From NCBI GenBank assembly GCA_021791615.1, contig JAJYWG010000390.1, positions 1 through 12,178 of the forward strand: a stretch of DNA of 12,178 nucleotides, written 5' to 3'. This DNA is from Actinomycetes bacterium. GTDB taxonomy: Bacteria; Actinomycetota; Acidimicrobiia; Acidimicrobiales; RAAP-2. Below, piece after piece: positions 1 to 6,874 of the stretch. Positions within the stretch are counted from its first letter, which is position 1; the number at the start of each line of letters is the position of its first letter. A model generated the notes under the pieces. The model was not told the DNA's origin, did no database searches, and was given only the letters and a program-made list of their open reading frames with translations. The translations under genes were made by a program, and so were the position numbers.

Positions 1-69
1 GTAAGACCTCTGCAATCCCAGGAGGCCGTCCCCGGTGAGGCCAGAACCGACCCTGGCAACAGGCGAGGA

Positions 70-111
70 ACCCCGAGAAGGGGTGCAGCGTGAGTGATCA
101 CTATCGCTCAC
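70..111 (-). terminator. Two small hairpins after the kinase gene, possible terminator
   Basis: ACCCC at 70-74 pairs with GGGGT at 80-84 (5-nt loop). GTGAG at 90-94 pairs with CTCAC at 107-111, extended inward by GAT/ATC around a 4-nt loop with one mismatch. The second hairpin overlaps the stop codon of the kinase gene. Neither is followed by a T-run on the minus strand, so if they terminate they would be of the U-less type common in actinobacteria. Positions 1-69 hold nothing recognisable. Confidence 0.25.
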
Positions 112-1358
112 TCGGCTGCAACGGTAGGTGCGGCCACCCGACGCCACGAGACCTCCAGTAGTGCTCCACCCAGGTTGGATTCCCCCACTCGCCACCGCCC
201 TCCAGTGCTTCTTGCGATCGAATCGGCGATCGCAAGGCCCAACCCCGACCCTTCGGGGTGAGAGCTGGCCCGATGGAAGCGATCGAAGAGCCTGACCCGC
301 TCGGCCGGGGGTATTCCCGGACCACTGTCTTGTACGGCCAATGCGGCTCGGTTGCCGTCGGACCGGACTGAGACCGAGATCGTGCCACCGACGGGGGTGT
401 ATCGGCAGGCGTTGTCGACGAGCGTGCCGACGAGCCGGTCCACCCACGCAATGGTCGCTTCTACCCACACGTGGTCAATGGCGTCCGTCTGGATGTGCAA
501 CTGCTGGTCCCGCGTGGCCGCAACCGCGGTAAAACGCCGCGCCGATTGGTCGACCGTCGCATTGAGGTCGACTGGCTCGAGCTGGTGTGCTTCGGGTGTC
601 GCGTCGAATCGAGCGAGCCAGAGCAGGTCCTCGACGATCTGTTTCAAACGAGTGCTTTCGTGGGAAATGTGCTCGAGGGCTTCCCTCTCGCTCCCGTCAT
701 TGCCATGACCCGCACGCGCCAGCTCGATCTCCGCCTCGATGACCGTGAGAGGGGTACGGAGCTCGTGGGAGGCATCGGCCGTGAACTCGAGGACCTTCCG
801 GCGGGCTTGCTCCACCGGTGCCGATGCCCGGAGGCCAATTGCCAGAGAGCCTGCGAAGACTGCGAGGAGGAACACAGGTCCGAGAATCCACTCGCCGTCG
901 AAGAGCACTTGGTCGATGTGCTCGGCACCGGTCTGGTTCTGACCGACGACCAGCCAGCCAGTTGAGGTGCGTGCTGCTTCCAACCGGTACGGCACTCCTC
1001 CGATCGCAACAGTCTGAAACGAGGACGACATGTTGCGCCGGGTGAGGGGGAGCGAGGGACTCCCGTCGGTAAGGGCTCGCGTCGGCCCCCTGTACGGCAC
1101 CATCCAAGCGAAGATGGGAACTCCGTCGCTTCCTTGATCATCAGGGTTCGGAAGCGGGCTGTTGAGCTCAGCCGTTCGCATCACGTCACCGAGCCGGTCG
1201 GCGAGGCTCTGGTCGACTTCCCAGGTCACGCGTCGAGACACGAAGTAGTCGAGAGCACCCACGACCGCGACGTAGAAGAGCGCGATCACCACGCTCGCGA
1301 TCCCGGCGACCCGAGCAGCATGGGCGAGGTGCGATCGGCCGGTACGCAACCTTGACAT
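108..1358 (-). CDS. Two-component sensor histidine kinase (HisKA/HATPase_c)
   Basis: This is a 416-aa membrane sensor kinase that should autophosphorylate and pass phosphate to the adjacent response regulator. A hydrophobic segment at about residues 17-38 and another at 157-176 flank an extracytoplasmic sensor region of about 115 aa with no recognised fold. The HisKA dimerisation helix carries SHELRTP with the phospho-acceptor His198. The ATPase domain has an N-box (LVDNACRYTP, Asn316), a G1 box (DSGPGIP, 344-350), an F box (LFDRFHRA) and a G2 box (GSGLGLAI, 370-377). All catalytic boxes are intact and the length is typical. The ATG start overlaps the stop of the response regulator by one base (TGATG), with no strong Shine-Dalgarno, so translational coupling is likely. 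The stimulus cannot be read from the sequence. Confidence 0.95.
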   Translation of the reverse strand: MSRLRTGRSHLAHAARVAGIASVVIALFYVAVVGALDYFVSRRVTWEVDQSLADRLGDVMRTAELNSPLPNPDDQGSDGVPIFAWMVPYRGPTRALTDGSPSLPLTRRNMSSSFQTVAIGGVPYRLEAARTSTGWLVVGQNQTGAEHIDQVLFDGEWILGPVFLLAVFAGSLAIGLRASAPVEQARRKVLEFTADASHELRTPLTVIEAEIELARAGHGNDGSEREALEHISHESTRLKQIVEDLLWLARFDATPEAHQLEPVDLNATVDQSARRFTAVAATRDQQLHIQTDAIDHVWVEATIAWVDRLVGTLVDNACRYTPVGGTISVSVRSDGNRAALAVQDSGPGIPPAERVRLFDRFHRASSHPEGSGLGLAIADSIARSTGGRWRVGESNLGGALLEVSWRRVAAPTVAAE

Positions 1359-2026
1359 CAGCCGTCAACCAGCTTGTAGCCGATCCCCCGAACGGTGGCG
1401 ATCTGCACCGACCCGCCTGCGATCTTGGCCCGGAGACGTCCGAGGTGCACGTCGATCGTGTTGGAGCCCACGGCATCGGCTTCGTCGTCCCAGACCTGGA
1501 GGGCAATCGAGCGGCGGTCCACGACTGCCGGGTACCGGCGCATGAGAAGTTCCAGGATCGCCATCTCCCTGCCGGTGAGAGGGAGATCGGTGCCACCACG
1601 CGTCACCCTGAGCTCGGCAGGGTCGAATCGAAGATCACCGACGACGAGATGGGGGCTCAAGGTAAGGGGGGGACGTCGCTGAAGTGCGCGGACCCTGGCA
1701 AGGAGCTCGGAGAACTGGAACGGCTTCACGAGATAGTCGTCGGCGCCGGCATCGAGTCCTTCTACACGATCGGCCGTCGTGTCCTTCGCCGTCAGCATCA
1801 ACACCGGAGTCCTCATCCCTTGACGGCGAGCCTCTCGAAGCACTTCCAGCCCGGACATCCCCGGCATCCGCCAGTCCAGCACGACGGCTTCATAGTCGTA
1901 GGACGTCAGGAAACGGAGAGCCCGCTCGCCATCTTCGACGACGTCCACGACATAGCCAGCCCTTTGGAGCCCACGTTGCAGGACGGACTGGAGGCCGGGG
2001 TCGTCTTCTACGACGAGGAGTCGCAT
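1358..2026 (-). CDS. OmpR/PhoB-family response regulator
   Basis: This is a 222-aa DNA-binding response regulator, partner of the downstream kinase. The receiver domain (about 1-115) has the acidic cluster Glu7-Asp8-Asp9, phospho-acceptor Asp51 in VVLDWRMPG, Thr79 and Lys101 (LVKPF). The C-terminal winged helix (about 125-222) has the family recognition-helix pattern SNTIDVHLGRLRAKI and ends RGIGYKL. The frame is open 19 codons further upstream, but MRLLVVEDD is the normal receiver N-terminus. That ATG also lies one base after the stop of the preceding tetR-like gene (TGAGATG), so 2026 is preferred. Targets are unknown; no direct-repeat box typical of the family was identified nearby. Confidence 0.95.
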   Translation of the reverse strand: MRLLVVEDDPGLQSVLQRGLQRAGYVVDVVEDGERALRFLTSYDYEAVVLDWRMPGMSGLEVLREARRQGMRTPVLMLTAKDTTADRVEGLDAGADDYLVKPFQFSELLARVRALQRRPPLTLSPHLVVGDLRFDPAELRVTRGGTDLPLTGREMAILELLMRRYPAVVDRRSIALQVWDDEADAVGSNTIDVHLGRLRAKIAGGSVQIATVRGIGYKLVDG

Positions 2027-2027
2027 C

Positions 2028-2963
2028 TCATGACTCAGAAGCTGGCCCAGCCCGCGAGGCGCGACGGACAACGACTGCCCCACCCGGCACAGGTCCGGTC
2101 CGAGGCGGTGGGAACTGCGGCGATGGGAACGGTGCCGGTGCAGGCTGCTCTCGACCGACCAGCTCGGAGGGCCCTGGACGACCCGTGACCGCCCAGTGAA
2201 GCAAGCGCGCTTGGCTGTCGATCAATGCCCCAGTCCGGATCCCCCAGAACTCAAAGCCGTACCGGTGGGCCGCCACACTTGCATACATGGCCACCAAGGT
2301 GCCGGCGACAGCCATTGGATCCGTTCCCGCGGGTGAGCTCCTCGTGGCACCGAGCAACCCACTCCCGCCGGGGGCATGTTGGGAGATGGCCTGTGCGAGC
2401 GCGACGGTGACTGCATTGAGCGCACGCACGCGGACGCCGCGCAAGCGTACGTCACCTTCTTCGGTCGCCAGGTCCACCACTCTGAAGACGGCTCGGTTGG
2501 CCTCCCAGAATGCAAGGAAGGCTTCCGTCACGGTCAGGGCCGTCTCCCAACTCGAGGCCTCAGACCAGTCCCCTGCGACCAACTCGCCCACCTCGGCAGC
2601 TTCGTCCACCATTCTCTCGGCAAGGACGCCGATGGCATGTTCGACGTTCTCGAAGTACTGGTAGAAGGTCGCTGGCGACGTCCCAGCTTGACGCGCGATG
2701 TCGATCACCTTCACCGAACGCCACGGGGTACTGGCAACGAGATCCACGACGGCGGCCAAGAGCCGCTCTCGGGTCGCGCGACCTCGAAGCCCAGCCACCC
2801 GCCCGTCGGTCGTGGCGACCGGTCCGCTCTCAGATGATCTGGGGGTGGGAGCCTTGGGGGTGGGAGCCTTGGGGGTGGGAGCCTTGGGGGTGGGAGCCTT
2901 GGAGGCGGCGCGAGCTCGGTGATCGCTCCCGGGAGCAGACGGACCGGGTCTCGACCGTGCCAC
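2028..2963 (-). CDS. TetR-family regulator with repeat-containing N-terminal arm
   Basis: This is a TetR-type repressor, first gene of the unit with the two-component genes. With the chosen GTG start it is 311 aa, against about 200 for the family. The HTH lies near residues 84-111 (VIDIARQAGTSPATFYQYFENVE). The ligand-binding core ends in ARLLHWAVTG, a pattern recalled from actinobacterial TetR proteins. In front lies a Ser/Pro/Lys arm with KAPTP four times in a row (22-41). Behind lies a Pro/Ala/Gly-rich tail of about 50 aa. The start is uncertain. The frame is open to a GTG at 3044 (338 aa) and another GTG at 2798 would leave only the core. I chose 2963 because a TANNNT hexamer sits at 2971-2976, as expected for a leaderless mRNA. 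The ligand is unknown. Confidence 0.85.
   Translation of the reverse strand: MARSRPGPSAPGSDHRARAASKAPTPKAPTPKAPTPKAPTPRSSESGPVATTDGRVAGLRGRATRERLLAAVVDLVASTPWRSVKVIDIARQAGTSPATFYQYFENVEHAIGVLAERMVDEAAEVGELVAGDWSEASSWETALTVTEAFLAFWEANRAVFRVVDLATEEGDVRLRGVRVRALNAVTVALAQAISQHAPGGSGLLGATRSSPAGTDPMAVAGTLVAMYASVAAHRYGFEFWGIRTGALIDSQARLLHWAVTGRPGPSELVGREQPAPAPFPSPQFPPPRTGPVPGGAVVVRRASRAGPASES
2841..2900 (-). repeat. Four perfect 15-bp tandem repeats (KAPTP coding)
   Basis: The unit gggggtgggagcctt occurs four times without a mismatch at 2841-2855, 2856-2870, 2871-2885 and 2886-2900. The 15-bp period keeps frame, and the complementary strand reads Lys-Ala-Pro-Thr-Pro each time. It lies inside the N-terminal arm of the TetR-type protein. 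Perfect identity at all positions, including synonymous ones, points to recent slippage expansion. Confidence 0.97.
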
Positions 2964-2970
2964 GAGGAGC

Positions 2971-2976
2971 AGCGTA
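2971..2976 (-). promoter_or_regulatory. Candidate -10 hexamer for the tetR/two-component unit
   Basis: The minus strand reads TACGCT (TANNNT), ending 7 nt before the GTG at 2963. That is the arrangement expected for a leaderless actinobacterial transcript. No convincing -35 was found at 16-18 nt spacing, so the call rests on the hexamer and its position only. Confidence 0.25.
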
Positions 2977-3163
2977 CTTTGACGTCGCAGTTCGGGCAGC
3001 GTCGAAGCCGAGACGCGACACGAAAGGCCCGGGTCCGGACGCACCGGAGGCAGGCGCAGTGCTCCAATGATCGCAGGCCGTGCCGTGCGTCACGCTCACC
3101 GTCGATCGGCGTTGGCACCGCTTCAGGGGTGATCGACCCGGCGAACTCGACTCGTGGAGCGAG

Positions 3164-3177
3164 TGGAACACGTTCTA
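3164..3177 (+). promoter_or_regulatory. KstR-type operator
   Basis: TGGAACACGTTCTA matches all eight fixed positions of the published KstR consensus TNNAACNNGTTNNA. It ends 17 nt before the ATG of a KstR-like regulator and just upstream of a TANNNT hexamer (TATCGT, 3183-3188). Binding there would block the promoter, implying autorepression. It lies in the divergent region and might also touch the tetR/two-component unit, although that promoter candidate is about 190 bp away. Confidence 0.75.
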
Positions 3178-3182
3178 GAGGT

Positions 3183-3188
3183 TATCGT
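3183..3188 (+). promoter_or_regulatory. Candidate -10 hexamer for the KstR-like gene
   Basis: TATCGT fits TANNNT and occupies -12 to -7 relative to the ATG at 3195, so transcription would begin at about the start codon (leaderless). No clear -35 is visible; the KstR-type operator occupies the region just upstream. Confidence 0.35.
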
Positions 3189-3194
3189 GGTTCG

Positions 3195-3785
3195 ATGCAG
3201 ACGACCTTCCGACCACTGACCCGAGCGCAGCAAGCGCGGCGCCAGAGGGTGATCGATGCGGCAATGGATCTCGGGCTCGAAGGCGGCTACGAAGCCGTCC
3301 AGATGCGCGACGTCGCAGCCCGGGCCGGCGTGGCCATGGGAACGGTGTACCGGTACTTCACCTCAAAAGATCACCTGCTGGCTGCCACCCTCGTCCGCTG
3401 GGTCGAGCTGCTCGATGCCCGGCTGGCCCAGCAACCGGCCCGTGGGAATTCACCGGATCAGCGAGTGCTCGACGTGCTGGACCGTGCACTACGGGCAATG
3501 GGACGCCAGCCGAAGCTGGTCGCGGCCGTTTTCACCTCGCTCTCATCTCCGGATCCAGGTGCCGTCGAGTGCCAGCAGCAGGTCACGGTGCTCATGGAAG
3601 GCATCGTGACGAGGGCGATCGGCGAGCCGCAACCTCCTGACCTCGGCGACCGTGCTCGCATGATCGGCCATGTCTGGTACTCCGCCCTCGTCGGCTGGAT
3701 CAATGGGTGGTCCACCCTCGCCAGGGTCTACGGCGAGCTCGAGGTGGCGGTCGGGTTGCTCCTCCCACGAGAGCTGTCCAGTTGA
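3195..3785 (+). CDS. KstR-like TetR-family transcriptional repressor
   Basis: This is a 196-aa TetR regulator closely resembling mycobacterial KstR, which represses cholesterol-catabolism genes and is released by a CoA thioester of a steroid acid. The N-terminal part (RAQQARRQRVIDAAMDLG), the HTH at about 36-55 with GGYEAVQMRDVAARAGVAMG, and TVYRYFTSKDHLLAA follow the KstR pattern as I recall it. The C-terminal half is the usual helical ligand domain. The frame is open far upstream, but an ATG at 3195 fits because an exact KstR operator and a -10-like hexamer lie directly before it. No strong Shine-Dalgarno is present, which suits a leaderless mRNA. It diverges from the tetR/two-component unit and is followed by a dehydrogenase. 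Orthology to KstR is inferred; no steroid-ring genes are in view. Confidence 0.9.
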   Translation: MQTTFRPLTRAQQARRQRVIDAAMDLGLEGGYEAVQMRDVAARAGVAMGTVYRYFTSKDHLLAATLVRWVELLDARLAQQPARGNSPDQRVLDVLDRALRAMGRQPKLVAAVFTSLSSPDPGAVECQQQVTVLMEGIVTRAIGEPQPPDLGDRARMIGHVWYSALVGWINGWSTLARVYGELEVAVGLLLPRELSS

Positions 3786-3813
3786 GCAGCCGCCGAGCGA
3801 GGCGCGAGGAGCT

Positions 3814-3839
3814 GGCCGGGGAGCGGCGAGTCCCCTGCC
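3814..3839 (+). terminator. Hairpin after the KstR-like gene
   Basis: GGC-c-GGGGA (3814-3822) pairs with TCCCC-t-GCC (3831-3839): eight base pairs with one mismatch and an 8-nt loop, beginning 28 nt after the stop. There is no T-run, so this would be a U-less terminator. If real, the alcohol dehydrogenase has its own promoter in the remaining roughly 170 bp, where I see no convincing boxes. Confidence 0.4.
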
Positions 3840-4012
3840 GTGGCTTCCCGGGTACTTCCAAGTGTTGCACGTCTCACCCTGGGCGTGCTCGAATGCGGTC
3901 AGATGGCGGCTTGGGTCGCCACCGCTGAGATCTCGCCGACGTCCATGCTGCCCGCCGGCGACAAGAGCTGTTCCGCGATTGACCAAGAGCGGACGGAGGA
4001 GATGGAGGAGCG

Positions 4013-5092
4013 ATGCGTGGTGCAGTCTGCAGGATGACCGGGAACGAGGTGGTCGAAGTTGTCGACGACCTGACCGTCAACGATCCTGGACCCGGTGAGG
4101 TGAAGGTCCGGATCCGTGCGGCTGGTATTTGCCATTCGGACCTTTCGGGCATGAACGGCACCCTCCCTCAGGGTGCGCCGTTTGTCCCCGGGCACGAAGG
4201 AGCGGGGGAGATCGTTGCCGTCGGCGACGGTGTGACCGATGTGAAGGTTGGAGACCATGTCATCGTCGCATGGACGCCGCCGTGCGGGAAATGCAAGGCA
4301 TGCCTGCGCGGGCAACCAAACCTGTGTGTCGACATTTTCTTCTCCATCGCCGGCACGACGCACTTCCACGAGAGCGGGTCGGACATATTCGGGTTTGCCG
4401 GCACCGGCACGTGGGCGGAGGAAGTGCTCCTCCCTCAACAGGGCGTCGTGGTGATACCTGATGATGTGCCTTTCGAAGTTGGAGCGCTCATCGGATGTGG
4501 GGTCACCACCGGAGTCGGGGCCGCGGTCAACACGGCGAAAGTCGCCGTCGGATCGTCCGTCGTAGTCTTCGGATGCGGCGGCGTGGGTATTTCGGCCATC
4601 CAAGGAGCACGAATCTGTGGTGCCGCGGAGATCGTCGCCGTCGACATGGTCCCCGAGAAGCTCGAGGACGCCAAGCGATTCGGGGCTACCCACGGCGTCC
4701 ATCCTGACGACCTGATGGCGATCAGTGCCGAAGTCACCGGCGGGGAGGGGTTCGACTACGCGATCGAGTGCATTGGCATCGCCCCGACGTTCCGAGCAGC
4801 ATGGGACGCGACCCGTCGAGGCGGAACCACGGTCATCGTGGGAGCTGGTCGAAGCGACGCCATACTCGAGCTCAACGGATTCGAGCTGTTCTTCAGCGAG
4901 AAAAAGCTCCTGGGCAGTTACTACGGGGGTGCCGACGTTCGCACGGAGTTCCACCGTCTCATCCGCCTGTGGAAGGCCGGCCGCCTCGACCTGGAAGGCA
5001 TGGTCACCAGCCGCTTCGGATTGGAGGGGATCAACGCCGGGATCGAGGCTCTGAAGAAGGGGGAGGTCATCCGCCAGATCGTCACCCTTTGA
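4013..5092 (+). CDS. Zinc-dependent NAD(P)+ alcohol dehydrogenase (MDR superfamily)
   Basis: This is a 359-aa medium-chain dehydrogenase/reductase oxidising an alcohol to an aldehyde or ketone, or the reverse. Catalytic-zinc ligands are visible as Cys40 (GICHSD), His61-Glu62 (GHEGAGE) and Cys162 (GCGVTTG). The structural-zinc lobe has Cys91, Cys94, Cys97 and Cys105. The Rossmann fold shows GCGGVG (187-192) and Asp211 at the end of beta-2, which favours NAD over NADP. The protein is full length. It resembles actinobacterial adhD-type enzymes (such as Mycobacterium Rv3086) more than formaldehyde dehydrogenases, but the substrate is unknown. The ATG at 4013 follows a purine-rich GGAGGAG (4004-4010). 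It lies between the KstR-like regulator and the ABC genes, so a lipid or steroid alcohol substrate is possible, by context only. Confidence 0.95.
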   Translation: MRGAVCRMTGNEVVEVVDDLTVNDPGPGEVKVRIRAAGICHSDLSGMNGTLPQGAPFVPGHEGAGEIVAVGDGVTDVKVGDHVIVAWTPPCGKCKACLRGQPNLCVDIFFSIAGTTHFHESGSDIFGFAGTGTWAEEVLLPQQGVVVIPDDVPFEVGALIGCGVTTGVGAAVNTAKVAVGSSVVVFGCGGVGISAIQGARICGAAEIVAVDMVPEKLEDAKRFGATHGVHPDDLMAISAEVTGGEGFDYAIECIGIAPTFRAAWDATRRGGTTVIVGAGRSDAILELNGFELFFSEKKLLGSYYGGADVRTEFHRLIRLWKAGRLDLEGMVTSRFGLEGINAGIEALKKGEVIRQIVTL

Positions 5093-5138
5093 GTGCCCCC
5101 GCCGCTCCACCGGGTGTGAGGGCGATAGGTTACTGCGC

Positions 5139-6089
5139 GTGACGACCGGTGCCACCATTGAAGTGCGCGGCCTTACGAAGCATTTCGGCAGCATCCAGGC
5201 TGTGCGCGGTCTCGACTTCACGGCACATCCAGGGAGGGTGACCGGTTTCCTCGGGCCAAATGGTGCCGGAAAGACGACGGCCCTACGTATGTTGCTCGGA
5301 TTGGTCTATCCAACCGCCGGCACGGCCACCATCGACGGTCGGCGCTACCAGGATCTCCATGAGCCCACTCGCCAGGTTGGCGCTGTCCTGGAGGCGACCA
5401 GCTTCCACCCGTCGCGTCGAGCCCGCGCTCACCTGAAGATGCTGACCCTTGCCAGCGGGATCTCGGAACGGCGAATCGACGAGGTGCTCGACCTCGTCGG
5501 GCTCAGGGCAGACGCCAATCGAAAGGTCGGGGGATATTCGCTCGGAATGCGCCAGCGACTCGAATTGGCGGGGGCACTGCTCGGTGACCCCGGGGCGCTC
5601 ATCCTCGACGAGCCGTCAAACGGTCTGGATCCGCAGGGCATTGCGTGGCTTCGGGCATTCCTGCGCCACCTAGCGGGCGAGGGCCGCACCGTGCTGGTGT
5701 CGTCACATCTCTTGGCCGAGATGGCTCAGACCGTCGATGACGTGGTCATCGTGTCCCAAGGCGTACTGAGAGAACAAGGCCCGCTTGCAACACTCACCGC
5801 CCGAGCACGCCCAACCATGCGTGTTCGTACGCCAGAGGCCAACCGGTTGGTGTCCGTTGCCGCGGCGGCGGGCTTCTCTCCTCGGCAGGTGGCTGCCGAT
5901 GTCGTGATGGTGGACAATGCAAGCCCCGAGCAACTCGGACCCCTCTTGGCGTCTCACCAAATAGTCCTGTACGAGCTGACCCAAGAAGGGATGAACCTCG
6001 AAGCGCTGTTCCTCCAACTGACCCAGTCGCTCGGAAGCAGCATGGGGCCATCGGCGCCTCAGGCCGTCGTCCCTCCGGTGCCAGCATGA
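5139..6089 (+). CDS. ABC-2-type exporter ATP-binding protein
   Basis: This is a 316-aa cytoplasmic ATPase that should power the permease encoded immediately downstream. It has Walker A GPNGAGKTT (39-47), the signature YSLGMRQR (133-140), Walker B LILDEP with Asp157/Glu158, the D-loop NGLDP and His190 of the H-loop (VSSHLL). The Q-loop position reads GAVLEA; Glu there is usual in the BcrA/drug-exporter-like subfamily. The C-terminal about 100 aa form the extra region typical of these ATPases. The start is GTG, 46 nt after the dehydrogenase stop, with only a weak upstream AGG. The stop overlaps the permease start (ATGA). The substrate is unknown; antibiotics, peptides or lipids are family precedents. 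The short gap to the dehydrogenase allows co-transcription. Confidence 0.93.
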   Translation: MTTGATIEVRGLTKHFGSIQAVRGLDFTAHPGRVTGFLGPNGAGKTTALRMLLGLVYPTAGTATIDGRRYQDLHEPTRQVGAVLEATSFHPSRRARAHLKMLTLASGISERRIDEVLDLVGLRADANRKVGGYSLGMRQRLELAGALLGDPGALILDEPSNGLDPQGIAWLRAFLRHLAGEGRTVLVSSHLLAEMAQTVDDVVIVSQGVLREQGPLATLTARARPTMRVRTPEANRLVSVAAAAGFSPRQVAADVVMVDNASPEQLGPLLASHQIVLYELTQEGMNLEALFLQLTQSLGSSMGPSAPQAVVPPVPA

Positions 6090-6874
6090 CCAGGCTCGTA
6101 CGCTCAGAGCTGTTCAAGCTCCGCACGACTCCGGGCCCATGGATCCTCTTGGTGATCGACATGGTCGCGTGCGGGCTCTTCCTGCTCATCCCATTCCATC
6201 AAGCCGGAAGCTTGACTGGGGGGGGCTATGCCGCACCCTCGACGGTCCAAGACCTTCGCGACATGCTCGGTGTGGGCTATGAAGCCGCGCTGTTCCTCGC
6301 CCCGATCATCGGCGTCTTGTCCGTCACGGGTGAGTACCGGCACAAGGTCTTGACCACCACCCTCCTCTTCTCGCCCCGCCGGGCGGACGTGCTCACTGCC
6401 AAGGCAATCGCCTCGATTCTCTGGGGACTGCTGCTCGGGCTGGGAAGCTTCGTGGTGGTGGGCGCCGAAGGGCTCAGCTGGTTTGCCGCCGACGGGGGGT
6501 CGTTCTCGTCTCTCGCACATCAAATTGTGCCGGTCGTGCCCGGAGTCTTGGGGGCTTTCGCATTGCTCGCCCTGTTTGGAGTAGGCATCGGCGTGCTGGT
6601 GAAGAACCAAGTGGCCGGGGTGCTGGTCACCATCGGCGGAACCATCATCGTCGAGCAGCTCCTCGTCGCGCTGTTCCAGAATGTGTTCCACATGGACTTG
6701 AACTGGCTTCCATCCGAAGCGTCGGCGGCACTCGTCGGAGGGGTGTTCAACGGACGCGCCACAGGAGCTGGACGACTGCTCTCTTGGTGGGCGGGAGGTC
6801 TTGCGCTCCTCGCCTGGGGAGTGGTGCCTGGAGTGCTCGGCTATTTTACGACGTTCCGACGCGACGTCACCTGA
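6086..6874 (+). CDS. ABC-2-type transporter permease
   Basis: This is a 262-aa polytopic membrane protein and the partner of the preceding ATPase, whose stop codon it overlaps by four bases (ATGA). About six hydrophobic helices can be placed near residues 18-36, 66-81, 107-127, 147-171, 175-197 and 231-254. The cytoplasmic loop after the second helix reads TGEYRHKVLTTTLLFSPRR, then DVLTAKA. This matches the loop of ABC-2 permeases in bacitracin-type exporters and probably contacts the ATPase. One permease would act as a homodimer. A run of eight G residues (6218-6225) codes for Gly-Gly-Gly in the first external loop. The stop lies inside the end of the convergent glucosidase gene (8-bp overlap). 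Confidence 0.9.
   Translation: MTRLVRSELFKLRTTPGPWILLVIDMVACGLFLLIPFHQAGSLTGGGYAAPSTVQDLRDMLGVGYEAALFLAPIIGVLSVTGEYRHKVLTTTLLFSPRRADVLTAKAIASILWGLLLGLGSFVVVGAEGLSWFAADGGSFSSLAHQIVPVVPGVLGAFALLALFGVGIGVLVKNQVAGVLVTIGGTIIVEQLLVALFQNVFHMDLNWLPSEASAALVGGVFNGRATGAGRLLSWWAGGLALLAWGVVPGVLGYFTTFRRDVT

Noticed and set aside
1352..2188. Plus-strand open frame (278 codons) opposite the response regulator
   Set aside because: It is the complement of a receiver plus winged-helix gene whose motifs are complete.
2841..2900. Short tandem repeats considered as a CRISPR-like or iteron array
   Set aside because: There are no spacers, the period is 15 bp, it keeps frame inside a TetR gene, and no cas or replication gene is near.
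2919..3194. Upstream extension of the KstR-like frame
   Set aside because: It would place the KstR-type operator and -10 hexamer inside coding sequence, and the extension is Arg/Ser-rich with no family counterpart.
3840..4037. Possible 65-aa protein between the KstR-like gene and the dehydrogenase
   Set aside because: No Shine-Dalgarno or recognisable motif; it overlaps the dehydrogenase start and its ribosome binding site.
3899..5221. Long minus-strand open frame (440 codons) opposite the alcohol dehydrogenase
   Set aside because: It is antisense to a gene with intact zinc and NAD motifs, and its protein shows no recognisable motif; long antisense frames are expected in high-GC DNA.
5836..5850. 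AACCGGTT palindrome resembling a KstR half-site pair
   Set aside because: It lies inside the ABC ATPase coding sequence and lacks the flanking T and A of the consensus.
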